Part shown: piece after piece, positions 62,027-64,000 of the stretch
Layout: each line of letters starts with the position of its first letter
How positions within the stretch are numbered: the first letter of the stretch is position 1
Source: Planococcus halocryophilus
GTDB lineage: Bacteria; Bacillota; Bacilli; Bacillales_A; Planococcaceae
Assembly (NCBI RefSeq): GCF_022489025.1
Contig: NZ_JAKVTG010000003.1
Location: 236,890-300,889 of the forward strand
DNA: 64,000 nt
Reading direction: 5' to 3'
Made by a program: the position numbers and the translations under genes
Notes under the pieces: model-generated
Seen by the model: the letters and a program-made list of their open reading frames with translations, nothing else
The model's database searches: none
What the model was told of the DNA's origin: nothing

Positions 62027-62887
62027 ATGAGGAGTTTTGTTAGGTTAAATAATAAACGAATGGAAATATTTCAAGAAGGAGAACTTGGAGTACCCATACT
62101 TATTCTAACGGGGATGGGTTGCTCATTTGAAGAATGGTTTGAAGTAACAGAAGCGTTAAGTAAAACAAACAAAATCCTTATGTTCCACCGACCAGGGTTG
62201 GGAGAAAGCGAAATAGGAGAAGAAAACCGTACAACTTCTCGTACTGTAAAAGAGATTAATGAGTTGCTAAATACTCTGCAAATAAATGAACCAATCATTC
62301 TGGTTGGCCACTCGTATGGTGGGTTATGTGCGCAGCAGTTTACGAAACTCTATCCATCTAAAGTGAAAACGTTAATTCTGGTGGATTCTACTTCCGTAGA
62401 GCTAGGAAGACTGGATAGGTTGGAAGATTGTAGCACATATGCGAATCTCGATGAGACTGAACTAAAAAGGATTATTCATCCGGTTTTAACTGAAAATCAA
62501 AAAAAGTTGCCACTGCACGTACAACAACGATTACTCAGGTTTCAGCAAACCCCAAACTTATATAAAGCGATGAAGAGTGAAGTAGAAAATTGGAAAGCTG
62601 ATGCTAGGATAATCAAAAAACTCGGTCAGCTTCCAAATATCCCTCTCTTGGTAATAGGGCGGGACAAGAAATACGTCATTCAACAAGGAGTGGAAGAGGG
62701 TCTGCCTGAATCGGAATTAATGCTACTTGAAGAAACATGGGAACAATTAATCGAAGAACAAGCAGAGCTTTCCAAAAGTAGCAGATTAGTATTCGCGGAA
62801 AATTCAGGGCACTCCGTACATCTTGATCGCCCTGACTTGATAATTGAAGCAGTAAAAAATTTAGTAGAAGATACAAAGTCACAATAG
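62027..62887 (+). CDS. Alpha/beta hydrolase
   Basis: A 286-residue alpha/beta hydrolase: oxyanion region ILTGMGCSFEEW, RPGLGESE, nucleophile elbow VGHSYGGLCAQQ, and catalytic histidine in ENSGHSVHLDRPD. AAGGAG precedes the ATG at 62027, seven residues inside the open frame. No signal peptide. Substrate unknown. A family 2 unit begins six bases after its stop. Confidence 0.88.
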   Translation: MRSFVRLNNKRMEIFQEGELGVPILILTGMGCSFEEWFEVTEALSKTNKILMFHRPGLGESEIGEENRTTSRTVKEINELLNTLQINEPIILVGHSYGGLCAQQFTKLYPSKVKTLILVDSTSVELGRLDRLEDCSTYANLDETELKRIIHPVLTENQKKLPLHVQQRLLRFQQTPNLYKAMKSEVENWKADARIIKKLGQLPNIPLLVIGRDKKYVIQQGVEEGLPESELMLLEETWEQLIEEQAELSKSSRLVFAENSGHSVHLDRPDLIIEAVKNLVEDTKSQ

Positions 62888-62892
62888 AATGG

Positions 62893-62977
62893 GTTTACAT
62901 ATTCCGGATTAGCGGAAGGAAGAAGCTCAAGCATGAGCTTCTTTTCTTTTTGTTTACAAAAGTGTCCTTTTACGAAC
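62893..62977 (+). repeat. Family 2 intergenic unit, copy E
   Basis: GTTTACATAT and TCCGGATTAGCGGAAG at 62893-62918, a strong terminator GAAGAAGCTCA / TGAGCTTCTTT (62918-62951), then a degenerate palindrome GTTTACAAAAGTGT / CCTTTTACGAAC at 62952-62977. The 110 bases that follow carry TTGACT and TATAAT (63012, 63033), a likely promoter for the next gene. Confidence 0.8.
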
Positions 62978-63087
62978 GGTTATCTTTATATAAAAGTTCA
63001 ATTATTTCAATTTGACTCATGGGATTTATTGGTATAATGGATTATATTCAATAATGAAAAAGGTTATGGGGAAAGGGAAGAAATGTT

Positions 63088-63942
63088 ATGCATTGGGAAA
63101 AGCGATTGGTGTCGACGGATAGAGGAGTATTTGAGATTTTTCAGTTTGGAACGGGGGCGCCTGTTTGTATTACCCATAATTATTCCGAGTTCAATCATAC
63201 TGGGGATGCTTTTGCTGAAAGTTTTACACAAGATCATCACGTGATTCTAGTCAATCTAAGAGAAACCGGAAATTCTGCAAAAGCCATTGAGCCCTATCAA
63301 TTAAGCATGATTGAAGCAGTAGTCGATTTGGAATCCATTCGAACAGAATTGGGTTTTGAGCAATGGACATTCGCAGGTCATTCTACAGGAGGGATGATCG
63401 GACTTTTATACGGTATCTATTTTCCTGTGTCGTTGAGTTCGCTCATTTTGGTGGGAACGGCTGCCAGAGAATATACCTCCGCATCAGAGAGGTGCATCTA
63501 CAACGTAAATCATCCTCAAAACTCCCTGATGAATGGATTGATGGCGCTCTTAAAATCTCCAACACTTACAGAGTCAAAGCGTAAGTCGCTTTCTCAAAAG
63601 CGAACCGAATTGTCCTTATATCGTCCAGAGAGGTATGCGGATTACTTTTCAGCCGGTATTCAAAAGAAAATGTCAGCCATTCGATTGAACTTTTTTAATC
63701 GGGAATTGAGCATTTATGATATCACCCGACAATTGGAGAAAATCACCGCAAACACGCTTATTCTTTGCGGGCGCCATGATGTCCAATGTCCGGTTGAGTT
63801 TTCAATGGAAATGAGTGAATATATACCAAATAACCAGCTGGTTATATTCGAGGACAGCAATCACTATCCTTTCCTCGAAGAAGACAAGCGTTTTAAAGAA
63901 GTTATTGAACAATTTTTAGGAAATATCCCTCTAACTAAATAG
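63088..63942 (+). CDS. Alpha/beta hydrolase
   Basis: A 284-residue alpha/beta hydrolase: VNLRETGNSAKA, nucleophile elbow AGHSTGGMIGLL, acid in CGRHDVQCPVEF and histidine in EDSNHYPFLEED. GGGAAAGGGAAG precedes the ATG. It differs clearly from the hydrolase before it, so the two are separate cargo genes rather than a tandem duplication. Substrate unknown. Confidence 0.88.
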   Translation: MHWEKRLVSTDRGVFEIFQFGTGAPVCITHNYSEFNHTGDAFAESFTQDHHVILVNLRETGNSAKAIEPYQLSMIEAVVDLESIRTELGFEQWTFAGHSTGGMIGLLYGIYFPVSLSSLILVGTAAREYTSASERCIYNVNHPQNSLMNGLMALLKSPTLTESKRKSLSQKRTELSLYRPERYADYFSAGIQKKMSAIRLNFFNRELSIYDITRQLEKITANTLILCGRHDVQCPVEFSMEMSEYIPNNQLVIFEDSNHYPFLEEDKRFKEVIEQFLGNIPLTK

Positions 63943-63972
63943 GTCAGGTTAGAAGAGCGATAGAGATAATTT

Positions 63973-63997
63973 GTTTACACATCCGAAAACTACGAAC
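63973..63997 (+). repeat. Family 2 intergenic unit, copy F (cut by the window end)
   Basis: GTTTACACATCCGAAAAC and TACGAAC, 30 bases after the hydrolase stop, the same place as in other copies. The array probably continues to the right of the window. Confidence 0.65.
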
Positions 63998-64000
63998 AGT

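Noticed and set aside
47387..63997. Prophage or integrative element
   Set aside because: No phage structural, replication, integrase or transfer genes, and no attachment-site duplication is visible; the region is an array of single genes instead.

Overview
The window looks like a chromosomal segment of a low-GC Gram-positive bacterium, most likely a Planococcaceae member (Planococcus or a close relative). The evidence is AT-rich DNA, strong AGGAGG ribosome sites, frequent TTG and GTG starts, a proline T-box, LexA boxes of the Bacillus type, and gene order that follows two separate Bacillus subtilis blocks: yqjD-yqjE-polY1-rnz-namA-proI-yqjP at 1-8600, and ccdA-ccdC-yneK followed by citB-yneP-yneQ-yneR-plsY-yneT-parE-parC at 16100-33600. 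The genus is inferred from gene content; no 16S gene or other marker is present.

Region by region. 1-9300: an acyl-CoA carboxylase tail, a tripeptidase-like M20 enzyme, lipoproteins, DNA polymerase IV, RNase Z, a 35-residue putative type I toxin with a LexA-like box and an overlapping antisense RNA promoter, NADPH dehydrogenase NamA, and ProC behind a T-box with a CCU (proline) specifier. 9300-15900: argG-argH and a heterodimeric ABC exporter of the BmrC/BmrD type. 16100-23750: cytochrome c maturation genes (ccdA, a thioredoxin-like gene, ccdC, yneK), a DUF1659/DUF2922/YvrJ trio, SCO1, mscL, a lysozyme-like wall enzyme, a GlsB-type membrane protein, a nicotinamidase-like hydrolase and a tyrosine-recombinase relative that has lost its catalytic tyrosine. 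23860-33560: aconitase, thioesterase, plsY, and topoisomerase IV with a LexA box in front of parE. 33800-47370: ilvA, tag, class III fbp, a soluble histidine kinase, small enzymes, an SLH-domain protein, and a divergent yeiH / LysR pair.

From about 47370 to the right edge the character changes. Core metabolism gives way to short, self-contained genes of the kinds found as immunity or accessory genes around polymorphic toxins: DUF2199, HEAT repeats, DUF4275, an SMI1/KNR4-DUF4241 fusion, two further SMI1 proteins, a DUF7660-like protein, leucine-rich repeats, and many unknowns. No toxin, WXG100/LXG protein or secretion gene is seen. The genes are punctuated by two families of intergenic repeats. 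Family 1 is a 32-base palindrome with 12-base arms GAATGTAACTTA / TAAGTTACATTC; eight copies lie between 48242 and 54560, with one or a few genes between neighbours. Family 2 is a composite unit: a GTTTACATAT...CCGAATTATCGG box, a terminator hairpin, a TACTTTTACGAAC box and a promoter-like stretch. It recurs at 47390, 55752, 59409, 61045, 62893 and 63973, with a remnant at 58545. The family 1 array therefore sits inside the family 2 array. Together they look like two nested gene-cassette arrays without a visible integrase, carrying orphan immunity-type genes. This is the most unusual part of the window. The SOS-linked type I toxin locus at 5070-5410 is the second.
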